Part shown: piece by piece, positions 1 through 7,971 of the stretch | Position numbering within the stretch: the first letter of the stretch is position 1 | How the letters are laid out: the number at the start of each line of letters is the position of its first letter | Assembly: GCA_017512485.1 (NCBI GenBank) | Contig: JAFWGE010000017.1 | Location: 1 to 53,985, forward strand | Reading direction: 5' to 3' | Source of the DNA: Oscillospiraceae bacterium | Lineage (GTDB): Bacteria > Bacillota > Clostridia > Oscillospirales > Oscillospiraceae | Length of the DNA stretch: 53,985 nt | Notes under the pieces: model-generated | What the model saw: the letters and a program-made list of their open reading frames with translations, nothing else | Told to the model about the DNA's origin: nothing | Database searches by the model: none | Program-made: the position numbers and the translations under genes

Positions 1-2
1 CC

Positions 3-119
3 TTTGACGACTTCCGCAAGCAGCTCGCCGTATGGCAGTACAAATACAACGACTTCCCTATGCGTCCCCTCAACTGGCGCTCTCCTAAACAGGTCCTTTC
101 CGCTTTCCCTGATGTGTAA
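3..119 (+). CDS. IS transposase, 3' end only (cut by window edge)
   Basis: The first 38 codons of the window read as the C-terminal end of a DDE (rve-type) integrase-core transposase. They contain the motif YKYNDFPMRPLNWRSPKQVL, typical of the tail of IS481/IS3-like transposases, and end at TAA (117-119). The 5' part lies outside the window. The stop codon sits inside the terminal inverted repeat of the element, as in compact insertion sequences. The family name is from memory of such tails. The right edge of the window starts what appears to be another copy. Confidence 0.7.
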   Translation, partial: FDDFRKQLAVWQYKYNDFPMRPLNWRSPKQVLSAFPDV

Positions 120-140
120 CACATCATTGACAAACCTACA
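115..140 (+). repeat. IS right terminal inverted repeat (26 bp)
   Basis: The reverse complement reads TGTAGGT, six variable bases, ATGATGTGT, one variable base, ACA. The same pattern occurs in direct orientation at 53847-53872, upstream of the second transposase start. The two are therefore the right and left ends of one kind of insertion sequence. The repeat overlaps the transposase stop codon. Confidence 0.7.
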
Positions 141-194
141 TAATTATCGTATTTCCATCCCGCAGCCCGCAGGCAGGATAATGCGGCCCGCATA

Positions 195-223
195 TTGCCT
201 AATCTTCCCATTGCTGATATAAT
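195..223 (+). promoter_or_regulatory. Sigma-A promoter for the first URO-D gene
   Basis: TTGCCT (195-200), 17-bp spacer, TATAAT (218-223). Initiation would fall near 230, about 55 bases before the start codon. Confidence 0.7.
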
Positions 224-229
224 ACATAT

Positions 230-245
230 GCGGGGTATGCCCCGC
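230..245 (+). other. 5'-end hairpin of the URO-D leader
   Basis: GCGGGG-TATG-CCCCGC is a perfect 6-bp stem with a 4-base loop. It lies right at the expected transcript start and has no T-tract, so it is not a terminator. A role in mRNA stability is a guess. Confidence 0.4.
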
Positions 246-284
246 CCCTATACAGCTCTCAGTTCTATCAAGGAGGCGGAACGA

Positions 285-1337
285 ATGATAGATTATGAAA
301 ACTACCCCCCCTCACGGCAGCCTAAGGGTACTTTCCCGTATATGATGCAACAGCCCGCCAGGCCTCTGTTGGGCGAGCCCAGGCCTATTCCAGCCAGGGA
401 GAACCAGCGCAGGCTTTACACCGGGCAGAAACCCGTGTGGATGCCTGTGTGGCTTGTGGACTGCCAGTACTGTTGGCCTGATGTGGTGCTGGAACACCCT
501 CTTTACGAGCAGGACGGTTTTGACTGGTGGGGCACCGAATGGGTAGAAGATCACGACATAGGTGGGATGATGGTAAAGCCCGGCACCAGGGTCCTCACTG
601 ACATAAGCAACTGGCGCGAGGAAGTCAAGATCCCCGATCTGGACTCAGTGAATTTTGAAGAGGACGCCGCCCTGGCAGTGCGCCGCTACGACCCTGACAG
701 GATGCACCTGTTCCATTGCTCCGAAGGCCTGTTCGAGCGTTTGCACGAGCTGATGCCTTTCGACGAGGCCATACTCACTTTTTATGACGACCCTGACGCC
801 GTACAGGACTTCTTCAGTGCCGTGGCGGATTTTAAGATCGATCTGCTTGGTCGAATCTTCAAATACTACGACCCTATAGACTATATTATCTACGGCGACG
901 ACTGGGGTACCCAAAGGGCCGGCTTCTTCTCAAACGAAATGTACCGCGAAGTCATTATGCCCCAGACAGGCCGCCTTTGGGACTGGGTGCACAGCCAGGG
1001 CAAATTCATTGAGCTTCACTCCTGTGGTCTGACGCAGCAGTACATCAAAGAGATAGTGGAGATGAAGTGCGACGCATGGGCTCCGCAGGAGATAAACGAC
1101 TTCGATATGCTTACCAGGGACTACGGTGACAAGATCACCATTGTCGTCCCGGTATTTGGCGTGGCCGAGGCAAAGACTGAGGCCGAAGCCAGGGCTGCCG
1201 TACGGACCTTTGTAGACGAGTACGCCCCCAGGGGCAGGGTGATGGCCAAAATAATGTCCAACCCCGATCCGGAAGTGCTGAACGCCGCCTATGAGGAGCT
1301 TTACTACTACTCCATGGATTACTACGCAAAACACTGA
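285..1337 (+). CDS. Uroporphyrinogen decarboxylase (URO-D) family protein, methyltransferase-like
   Basis: A 350-residue protein of the URO-D superfamily, in the branch that includes the corrinoid methyltransferases MtaA/MtbA/CmuA rather than haem-pathway HemE. The motif LHSCG (His245, Cys247) matches the zinc-binding His-x-Cys of those enzymes. I see no distal Cys ligand in the stretch [10 protein letters not shown] where the third ligand might be expected. The start at 285 is chosen because AGGAGG lies at 271-276, 8 bases upstream; a longer in-frame reading from 195 would begin inside the promoter. It has its own promoter and is followed 49 bases later by a RidA gene. The substrate is unknown and no corrinoid protein gene is nearby. 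The family is confident; methyl transfer is an inference. Confidence 0.85.
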   Translation: MIDYENYPPSRQPKGTFPYMMQQPARPLLGEPRPIPARENQRRLYTGQKPVWMPVWLVDCQYCWPDVVLEHPLYEQDGFDWWGTEWVEDHDIGGMMVKPGTRVLTDISNWREEVKIPDLDSVNFEEDAALAVRRYDPDRMHLFHCSEGLFERLHELMPFDEAILTFYDDPDAVQDFFSAVADFKIDLLGRIFKYYDPIDYIIYGDDWGTQRAGFFSNEMYREVIMPQTGRLWDWVHSQGKFIELHSCGLTQQYIKEIVEMKCDAWAPQEINDFDMLTRDYGDKITIVVPVFGVAEAKTEAEARAAVRTFVDEYAPRGRVMAKIMSNPDPEVLNAAYEELYYYSMDYYAKH

Positions 1338-1386
1338 ACGCAATGATTATAACAGCCGCGTCCCACGCGGCGGAACGGAGAACAAT

Positions 1387-1764
1387 ATGAAAGAACCTGT
1401 AGCCACCGCAAAAGCCCCTGCTGCCATAGGGCCTTACTCCCAGGGCATTAAGGCCGGGAACCTGGTATTCTGCTCGGGACAACTGCCCGTTGATCCCACC
1501 ACCGGTGCCTTTGCCGGGATCACAATAGAGGAGCAGACCAGACAGTCTCTCCTCAACGTAAGCGCCGTGCTGGAAGCCGCCGGCGTCTCTCTGTCCGACG
1601 TGGTAAAGACCACCGTCTTTCTAAAGGACATGAATGATTTTACGGCCATGAACGGAGTGTACACCCAGTTCTTCCCCTCCGACGCCCCTGCCCGCAGCGC
1701 CGTTGAGGTGGCCAGGCTTCCCAAGGATGCCCTGGTAGAGATAGAAGCCATAGCGGTAAAATAA
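1387..1764 (+). CDS. ridA: RidA family enamine/imine deaminase
   Basis: A 125-residue protein of usual RidA (YjgF/YER057c/UK114) length. It carries the family pattern [19 protein letters not shown] near the N-terminus, the [11 protein letters not shown] strand and the closing [20 protein letters not shown] signature with its conserved Arg. RidA hydrolyses reactive 2-aminoacrylate and related enamines made by PLP enzymes, as trimers in the cytosol. The start ATG follows GGAG at 1377-1380. It lies 49 bases behind the first URO-D gene, probably in the same transcript, and is followed by a terminator. Some homologues are dedicated catabolic deaminases, so a pathway-specific role cannot be excluded. 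Confidence 0.9.
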   Translation: MKEPVATAKAPAAIGPYSQGIKAGNLVFCSGQLPVDPTTGAFAGITIEEQTRQSLLNVSAVLEAAGVSLSDVVKTTVFLKDMNDFTAMNGVYTQFFPSDAPARSAVEVARLPKDALVEIEAIAVK

Positions 1765-1780
1765 AGCAGATTACCATCTT

Positions 1781-1818
1781 GCCCGCGAAGAGTTTCTCAT
1801 ATCTCTCCGCGGGCTTTT
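1781..1818 (+). terminator. Rho-independent terminator after ridA
   Basis: GCCCGCG (1781-1787) pairs with CGCGGGC (1808-1814), with further partial AGAG/CTCT pairing inside, followed by TTTT. Confidence 0.75.
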
Positions 1819-2121
1819 AAATCCCATATTCCATGATCCGTATATTGCTACATCCTCGTCGGCCGAACAGGCACCTCTCCTCAATTAAATACACACGATT
1901 CTACGGGGCTCTGCAGATATCCCGTCCCCCCATCACGGCCGCAGTAAAGAGAAACTGTATTCCTGATCTTTTTTAGTGTAATACGTGTCTCGCCCCGGAA
2001 CCGCAGCCGTCCTCTGTTTCGTAGGTCCTATACGGATTCTCATGAGTAGCCGCGCCCGGGATCCGGCATAGAAGCCGCGGCACCTTCCCGGCTGCCGACG
2101 TGTAATTCTATGCTTTTTCTA
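1819..2121. other. Intergenic region without a gene; possible decayed riboswitch on the minus strand
   Basis: No coding frame convinces. On the minus strand (about 2100 down to 2000) there is a GC-rich foldable stretch. It holds CCGGGAAGG, a hairpin-rich segment, then ATGAGAATCCG and GGACCTACG, which loosely recall the 3' half and B12 box of a cobalamin riboswitch. No minus-strand gene follows it, so if it is real it is a remnant. Confidence 0.25.
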
Positions 2122-2150
2122 TTGCAACTTCCCTTCTTATTCGGTATACT
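2122..2150 (+). promoter_or_regulatory. Sigma-A promoter with a palindrome at the -10, for the second URO-D gene
   Basis: TTGCAA (2122-2127), 17-bp spacer, TATACT (2145-2150). The -10 is embedded in GTATAC-TGTT-GTATAC (2144-2159), an inverted repeat that could be an operator. Confidence 0.7.
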
Positions 2151-2232
2151 GTTGTATACGGTTTAATCTGGGTACTACATTCCTGTACCTGTCAAATATC
2201 AGGCTGCAGTATAAAATGAGGAGGATCATTCT

Positions 2233-3261
2233 ATGGCAAAGGTAACACCGAAAGAGAATTTCCTTAAACTTTCAGGCGGTGGATACCCGTACTACGTTCC
2301 TTTCTACAGCATAATGGGCGATCCCTACATGGGCGAGTGTGCCGTCAGGGATGCCCGCGTCGCATTCTTTGAGGATACCGGTTTCCAGGGCGGCGTAGAT
2401 ATGTGGGGAGTCCCCTACGCCAGGCCCTCCAGCGGCATTGAGGCGCCCATGCCCGACACGCGCATTACGGTTCTTGAAGAGATCACCGACTGGGCTGATA
2501 TCGTCAAGTTCCCGGATCCTCTGTCAGTGGATCTGGAAAAAGCATATGCCGAAAACCTCAAAAGGATAGACCGCTCCCAGACGTGTCTCGCGCTTGGGCC
2601 GGGTCTCAACCCATTTCAAGAACTCGTCGCCCTCATGGGCTTTGAAGGCGGCCTCATTGCCCTCGCAGAGGACCCCGAAGAAGTGAGTGCCCTGCTCAAT
2701 GCCATGGTCGACCACATCATGCCCCACTTCAAGAAGGCTTTCGAGGTCTTTAAGCCCGATTTCTGGCATATCGTTGACGATACCTGCTCCAGAGATGCGC
2801 CTTTCTTCTCCCCGGCTATCTATGAAGAGGTATTTCTGCCCATCTACACGAGGCTCTGTGAGCCCGCCATCGAAAACGGAGTACCCGTTCTTTTCCACAA
2901 CTGCGGCAATCTCACACCGTTCCTTGAATTCATGTACAAATTCGGCGTGCGCGTAACGGAACCGTTCCAGGAGATGAATGATATCGTTAAGTGCAAAGAA
3001 CAGTTTAAGGGCAGGATGTCCTTCATCGGCCATTGGGGCTGGGGCTCTCACATCCCCAAGAATTACCCTGACTTCGACGAGGAAGAATTTCGTCAGGACA
3101 TCCGCAACACTATCGACGAGTGCGCGGTGGGCGGGGAATACGGCTTCTCCGGCTTCCCCATCGGCATCCCCGGTGATCCCGGTGTGAAGCGCGCTACCCA
3201 GATAATGCGCGACGAGGTCCACTGGTACGGCAGGAAAGTGTACGGCTATACCGGCGAATAA
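2233..3261 (+). CDS. URO-D family protein, methyltransferase-like (second paralogue)
   Basis: A 342-residue URO-D superfamily protein. FHNCG (His222, Cys224) is the likely metal-binding His-x-Cys. A conserved acidic stretch, IVDDTCSRDAPFFSP, lies near residues 180-193. The position where MtaA-like enzymes carry a distal Cys ligand reads FIGHWGWG, so His267 may substitute. The ATG follows GAGGAGG closely. It has its own promoter and a terminator, so it is monocistronic. It is clearly divergent from the URO-D proteins at 285 and 11306, so it probably acts on a different substrate. Methyl transfer from or to a corrinoid is inferred from the family; HemE activity is unlikely because the family's porphyrin-binding N-terminal pattern is not seen. 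Confidence 0.85.
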   Translation: MAKVTPKENFLKLSGGGYPYYVPFYSIMGDPYMGECAVRDARVAFFEDTGFQGGVDMWGVPYARPSSGIEAPMPDTRITVLEEITDWADIVKFPDPLSVDLEKAYAENLKRIDRSQTCLALGPGLNPFQELVALMGFEGGLIALAEDPEEVSALLNAMVDHIMPHFKKAFEVFKPDFWHIVDDTCSRDAPFFSPAIYEEVFLPIYTRLCEPAIENGVPVLFHNCGNLTPFLEFMYKFGVRVTEPFQEMNDIVKCKEQFKGRMSFIGHWGWGSHIPKNYPDFDEEEFRQDIRNTIDECAVGGEYGFSGFPIGIPGDPGVKRATQIMRDEVHWYGRKVYGYTGE

Positions 3262-3309
3262 ACCGTCCTCTGCCTGTGCCGGCAATGGAATATTGTCAGT
3301 ATCATTTTA

Positions 3310-3342
3310 CCCCCGGGGCGGCATTCAGCTGCCCCGGGGGTT
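3310..3342 (+). terminator. Terminator after the second URO-D gene
   Basis: CCCCCGGGGC (3310-3319) pairs with GCCCCGGGGG (3331-3340) around a short loop. The T-tract is weak (TTATG), so efficiency is uncertain. Confidence 0.6.
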
Positions 3343-3594
3343 ATGCATATAGTATAGGTATCATTATGTCTCAAGTTTACGTCTTTTCTTTCGCCGCTTC
3401 CTCCTCAATTTAAATAATTACCTTTTTTCCCGTGCATAATCCGAAAACATGTTATATAATGATATAATAGTCAATATTATAGCCTTGGGCATTATTTACG
3501 GTTTGTTAAACAACTTCCGACGTTTTTGCGCTATTGTCGGATATATGGAGTCCCGGACTCCAAGTGACATATTCCATGCAAAGGTGGTGCTGAA
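3343..3594 (+). other. ftsH upstream region with two leader hairpins
   Basis: Two TATAAT boxes (3455-3460 and 3463-3468) offer a -10 but neither has a clear -35. Downstream are two inverted repeats: TCCGAC (3516-3521) with GTCGGA (3536-3541), and GGAGTC-CCG-GACTCC (3547-3561). They would fold in the ftsH leader, the second ending about 20 bases before the ribosome site. Neither has a T-tract. Confidence 0.4.
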
Positions 3595-5682
3595 GTGAAG
3601 AGAAAGAGCAACTTTATAATATATTGCCTTGTGGCCCTTGCCCTGCTCACGGTCCTCAACCGAGGATATCTGCAGTCCCTTATGAACGGCAGTTCCACGG
3701 AGGAAGAAGTGACCTATGATGTGTTTCTGGACCGTCTGGAGGCCGGTGAGACCGACAAGGTCCAAGTAGAAGATGACATCATCTATTTCACCGTCCCCTC
3801 ACAGCCCGACATGGTATATTACACCACCGTCATGAACGATCCCAGCCTGGTGGACAGGCTCCACGACAGCGGTGTCACCTTCAGCCAGGTGGCTCCGACC
3901 ACCATACCGTGGTATCTGTCGCTGCTGCTTTCCTACGGGGTACCCATACTGCTGCTGCTGTTGGTGTGGAAGTTCTTTTTCAGCAAGATACTGGGCAAAG
4001 GCGGTGCCGGCGGCAACTATATGGATCTCGGCAAGTCCAACGCACGCATCTTCGCTAAGGACGAGATGAGCCGTAAGTTCTCCGACATTGCCGGGGAGGA
4101 AGAAGCCAAAGAATCTCTAATGGAGATAGTTGACTTCCTTCACGACCCGGCCAAATATGAGGAGATAGGCGCAAAGATACCAAAGGGCGCCCTGCTGGTA
4201 GGCCCGCCGGGCACAGGTAAGACCATGCTGGCCCAGGCCGTAGCCGGTGAGGCCGGTGTGCCTTTCTTCTCCATATCAGGCTCCGAATTTGTGGAACTCT
4301 TCGTGGGTATGGGCGCCGCAAAGGTGCGCGACCTGTTTAAGCAGGCCAATGCCAAGGCCCCCTGTATAGTGTTCATAGACGAGATAGACGCCATAGGGAA
4401 AAAGCGTGATACCCATGGCTTTGCCGGCAACGACGAGCGTGAGCAGACCCTCAACCAGCTTCTGGCGGAGATGGACGGTTTTGACGCCCGTAAAGGCGTG
4501 GTGCTTCTGGCGGCCACCAACAGGCCTGAATCTCTGGACCCGGCCCTCATGCGCCCCGGGCGCTTCGACAGGAAGGTCAACGTTGAACTGCCCGACCTCC
4601 GGGGCCGTGAGGCTATTTTGAAGGTCCATGCCAAGGACGTCAAAATGGATGACTCGGTACAGCTTATTACCACTGCCCGGGCTACCGCCGGGGCTTCCGG
4701 AGCTGACCTGGCCAACATTATCAATGAGGCCGCCCTCCGGGCAGTGCGCCGCGGGGGACGGTTCGTCTCCCAGCAGGACCTTGACGAGAGCGTCGACCTG
4801 GTGCTGGCAGGTCAGAAGAGGAAGAACGCCATAATCTCCCCGAGGGAAAAGGAGATAGTTGCTTATCACGAGGTGGGACACGCCATAGCAGCAGCCCGTC
4901 AGGAGGGCACGGCCCCCGTCCAGAAGATAACAATAATCCCCCGTACCTCCGGTGCCTTGGGCTTCACCATGCAGGCTGACGAGGAGGAACGTTTCCTCAT
5001 AACAAAGGAGGCGGCCTTTGCCAGACTGGTCACCCTCACTGCCGGGCGCACCGCGGAGGAACTGATATTCGGTGTGGTCACCACTGGCGCCGCCAACGAC
5101 ATAGAGCAGGCTACCAAACTCGCCCGCGCCATGATTACCCGATACGGCATGAGTGAGCGTTTCGGCATGGTGGCTTTTGAGACCGTCAACAATCCGTACT
5201 TGGGTACAGACACCTCCATGTCGTGCTCACCGGAGACAGCAGCCCGTATCGACGAAGAGATAGTTACCCTTGTACAGTCCGCTGCAGACAGGGCAAGATC
5301 CATACTTCGTAGCAACATGGCCAAACTCAACAGCATAGCCAGATATCTTATTGGGCAGGAGACAATTACCGGGCAGGAGTTCATGGACATGCTTGGAGAG
5401 CCGGACAAACTCCCCCCGGGTGACCCCGAAGACTCCTCTGAGAGCGTACCGTGCTCCCCGGATGGCAGCGGCTCGCAGGATCCTCAGGCCGCAAACGTAT
5501 CCCCACACGCGCATGAAGCGGCAGCACCGGGTGACACCCCTGACACCTCATCCGATGTTCCCTATAATCCAACTGTATCCGACTGCCCCGGAGAGTTTTC
5601 CTGTGATACCTCTGTCCAGAACGGAGCACCCGAAAACCCAACCGCCGAGGGCAATACTGTTTCCGGGGATCTCCCCGTTTGA
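3595..5682 (+). CDS. ftsH: ATP-dependent zinc metalloprotease FtsH
   Basis: A 695-residue membrane AAA+ protease that degrades misfolded membrane and regulatory proteins. TM1 lies at about residues 7-20 and TM2 at 106-128, with the small extracellular domain between. Walker A is GPPGTGKT (203-210), Walker B CIVFIDEID, the second region of homology ends NRPESLDPALMRPGRFDR, and the zinc site is HEVGH (425-429). Start is GTG at 3595 after AAGGTGG; no ATG lies close by. The last 90 residues are an acidic, Pro/Ser-rich tail (SSESVPCSPDGSG and similar) beyond the normal M41 end, low in complexity and of unknown role. Upstream hairpins suggest control of the leader. The usual tilS/hpt neighbours are absent, so this may be a second ftsH copy. 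Confidence 0.95.
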   Translation: MKRKSNFIIYCLVALALLTVLNRGYLQSLMNGSSTEEEVTYDVFLDRLEAGETDKVQVEDDIIYFTVPSQPDMVYYTTVMNDPSLVDRLHDSGVTFSQVAPTTIPWYLSLLLSYGVPILLLLLVWKFFFSKILGKGGAGGNYMDLGKSNARIFAKDEMSRKFSDIAGEEEAKESLMEIVDFLHDPAKYEEIGAKIPKGALLVGPPGTGKTMLAQAVAGEAGVPFFSISGSEFVELFVGMGAAKVRDLFKQANAKAPCIVFIDEIDAIGKKRDTHGFAGNDEREQTLNQLLAEMDGFDARKGVVLLAATNRPESLDPALMRPGRFDRKVNVELPDLRGREAILKVHAKDVKMDDSVQLITTARATAGASGADLANIINEAALRAVRRGGRFVSQQDLDESVDLVLAGQKRKNAIISPREKEIVAYHEVGHAIAAARQEGTAPVQKITIIPRTSGALGFTMQADEEERFLITKEAAFARLVTLTAGRTAEELIFGVVTTGAANDIEQATKLARAMITRYGMSERFGMVAFETVNNPYLGTDTSMSCSPETAARIDEEIVTLVQSAADRARSILRSNMAKLNSIARYLIGQETITGQEFMDMLGEPDKLPPGDPEDSSESVPCSPDGSGSQDPQAANVSPHAHEAAAPGDTPDTSSDVPYNPTVSDCPGEFSCDTSVQNGAPENPTAEGNTVSGDLPV

Positions 5683-5837
5683 CCATTTATTATATCCGTC
5701 TGCGGCGGTCCGCCGGTATTCTCGCACTCCCCACCGCCGCTCCCTTGTTCCCGGGGTGTCCGGGTCGTACAGGCCGGCACAGCGCCCCATTCCCCCGCAC
5801 CCCTTAAAGGAAAATACGCAGGATAGGAGCTGAAAAC

Positions 5838-7277
5838 ATGAGCGAGCCGGATTTCTTCGGCAGCATAAATTTTTGGGACAGCGGTGTATGGCACCTTGTC
5901 GTAACGTTCTCCATTCTTTTTGCTGGAATGATGCTTGCCAACATCATCCGACTGCGGCTGCGTTTTATACGCAGACTGATGATCCCTTCGGCGGTCCTCG
6001 GGGGATTCCTGCTCCTCTTTCTTGGATGGATATGGAAACTTGCTACGGGTTCCCCCCTGCTTAATCGAGTCACGCTGGAGGAACTCACGTATCACGGTCT
6101 GGGGCTGGGTTTCGTAGCTCTCACCCTGAAATCAGCCGATGGCGGCACGAGAAAAGTGAGCATCGGCAATTCTTTCCACGCGGGTCTCACTGTGGTGGGC
6201 ACTTACCTGCTCCAGGCTATACTTGGTCTTGTCATAACCCTGGGGCTCTCATACGTGTTTACCTCGAGTAAGACCTTCAGCCTTGGAGTAATAACTGCCC
6301 TGGGCTTTGGACAGGGTCCCGGACAGGCGTACAACTGGGGCCACACCTACGAGACCATCTACGGTTTCACCTATGGAGCCTCTGTCGGCCTCACCGTAGC
6401 AGCACTCGGCTTCATAAGCGCCAGCCTCGGAGGGATACTTTTCCTCAACCGCATGCGCCGCAGGGGAGCTTTCTCCGGCTATACCGGCGAGCAGTACACC
6501 GAAACGTATGAGCTCTCGGACTTCACCGGAAGCAACGAGATCCCCCTCAGCGAATCCATGGACAAGCTAACCATACAGGTCTCGCTGGTGTTCATCGCAT
6601 ATGCCGCGGCTTACGCTTTTATGTGGGTTATAAACCTGCTCATTGAGCACGATGTCCTGGGCAATTTTGGGCATAACACTGTACAGCCGCTGCTCTGGGG
6701 ATTCAACTTCATATTCGGAATACTGGCGGCAATGCTGCTGAAAGCCATAATAGGCGGCCTCAGAAAAAAAGGCGTGATACGCCGCGACTATACCTCCAGC
6801 TTCCTGCAGACGCGTATATCCGGATTCATGTTCGACGTCATGGTGGTGGCCTCCATAGCTGCGATAGACCTGGACGCTTTCCGCCACAAGGAATTCGTAA
6901 TCCCGCTCATCCTTGTCAGTGCGGCGGCCCTGTTCGCCACCTACCGCTACTGTGACCTCACGTGCAAACGTTTCTACGGCGGCTGGAGCGACCAGGCATT
7001 TCTGGCCCTGTTCGGCATGCTTACCGGCACCGCCAGTACGGGCATAATACTCCTCAGGGAGAGCGACACCAAATTCTCCACCCCTGCGGCAGACCTGCTG
7101 GTATCACTGCAGCCTTTCGCCATTGCTTTCGGTTTCCCTATGCTGCTGCTTCTGGGGGTAGCCCCCAAAAGCGTGGGCATGTCCTGGCTCACCCTGGGGC
7201 TGCTCCTGATTCTCTTTGCTGTAGTTAACATAATACAGTTCGCCATTAAGCGAAAAAAGAACGGGGGGCCGGTATGA
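5838..7277 (+). CDS. GltS-like sodium/glutamate symporter family membrane protein
   Basis: A 479-residue integral membrane protein with about 10-12 hydrophobic segments. The glycine-rich motif GFGQGPGQA (156-164) is the hallmark of the GltS (ESS) sodium:glutamate symporters, and both repeat halves of such transporters fit the length. The N-terminus is longer than in E. coli GltS. The family is well supported, but glutamate as substrate is inferred; several ESS members from clostridia have unknown substrates. The ATG follows AGGAG with good spacing. It overlaps the next gene by 4 bases (ATGA), so the two are translated from one message. Confidence 0.8.
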   Translation: MSEPDFFGSINFWDSGVWHLVVTFSILFAGMMLANIIRLRLRFIRRLMIPSAVLGGFLLLFLGWIWKLATGSPLLNRVTLEELTYHGLGLGFVALTLKSADGGTRKVSIGNSFHAGLTVVGTYLLQAILGLVITLGLSYVFTSSKTFSLGVITALGFGQGPGQAYNWGHTYETIYGFTYGASVGLTVAALGFISASLGGILFLNRMRRRGAFSGYTGEQYTETYELSDFTGSNEIPLSESMDKLTIQVSLVFIAYAAAYAFMWVINLLIEHDVLGNFGHNTVQPLLWGFNFIFGILAAMLLKAIIGGLRKKGVIRRDYTSSFLQTRISGFMFDVMVVASIAAIDLDAFRHKEFVIPLILVSAAALFATYRYCDLTCKRFYGGWSDQAFLALFGMLTGTASTGIILLRESDTKFSTPAADLLVSLQPFAIAFGFPMLLLLGVAPKSVGMSWLTLGLLLILFAVVNIIQFAIKRKKNGGPV

Positions 7278-7930
7278 GCATAAACTGCACCTCCTGCGGC
7301 GGCAAACCCGTCAAAACGGGCTACTACTTCATAACCGCCAGGGATTTTTTCGGCAGGACCAACCTGTTGGGAGCTGTGGGGGTCGGGATGTGCCGTCAAT
7401 GTATCTGCAAATTCTCTGCCCGATTTCTCAGAAGGCCTGTGCTGTACGTAGTGTTTGCCGCCCTGGGAGTCATGATCTGTGTCTCCATGATCGCTTTTAT
7501 CTCTGGCAGGGGGACCGTTATGCAGTACGTTATACTGGCCTTCCTGGGCCTTATGTGCCTGGCGGGGATGATATCCAACATAGTGCGTGCCGTCAGGATA
7601 ATTCGGGACATCCGCGACCCGGACGGCTATATCCGTAGGATCACACCCGCCGAAATTGCCGCCATCGGTACGCGCATCATCTCCTCAAAGCGCGTCATTA
7701 CCGACAACATACTGTTCTCCTGGCGAAATCTGGCGGGCATGGATGACTCTGAAGACCCTCTAACGCCCGTGGAGGCGGAACAGGTGCGCCAGGCCTTCAT
7801 ACTGCCCATGAGACGTGGCCTCACGCTCATAACCCTCCACAGGAAAGAACCGCGCATCCCTTTCACAAACGTCCCGGACACCATGGACCCCGCAGTACGC
7901 CGTCTGATACTCAGGGCGGTAAAAAACTGA
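7274..7930 (+). CDS. Small zinc-ribbon-like two-TM membrane protein, unknown function
   Basis: 218 residues, not recognised as a named family. An N-terminal CTSC...CRQC pair of CxxC knuckles suggests a bound zinc. Two hydrophobic segments follow (about 55-75 and 83-103), then a cytosolic tail rich in Arg/Ile with regular IRDIRDPDGYIRRIT-type charge patterns. The start overlaps the stop of the symporter gene (ATGA), implying translational coupling and perhaps a role linked to it. Function is unknown. Confidence 0.7.
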   Translation: MSINCTSCGGKPVKTGYYFITARDFFGRTNLLGAVGVGMCRQCICKFSARFLRRPVLYVVFAALGVMICVSMIAFISGRGTVMQYVILAFLGLMCLAGMISNIVRAVRIIRDIRDPDGYIRRITPAEIAAIGTRIISSKRVITDNILFSWRNLAGMDDSEDPLTPVEAEQVRQAFILPMRRGLTLITLHRKEPRIPFTNVPDTMDPAVRRLILRAVKN

Positions 7931-7971
7931 GTCAATAAATAAGCCTATCTTAAAGAAAGGTCTTGAGTATA

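Noticed and set aside
7963..7971. TTG start for pncB
   Set aside because: Only 2 bases from the ribosome site; ATG 7972 fits better.
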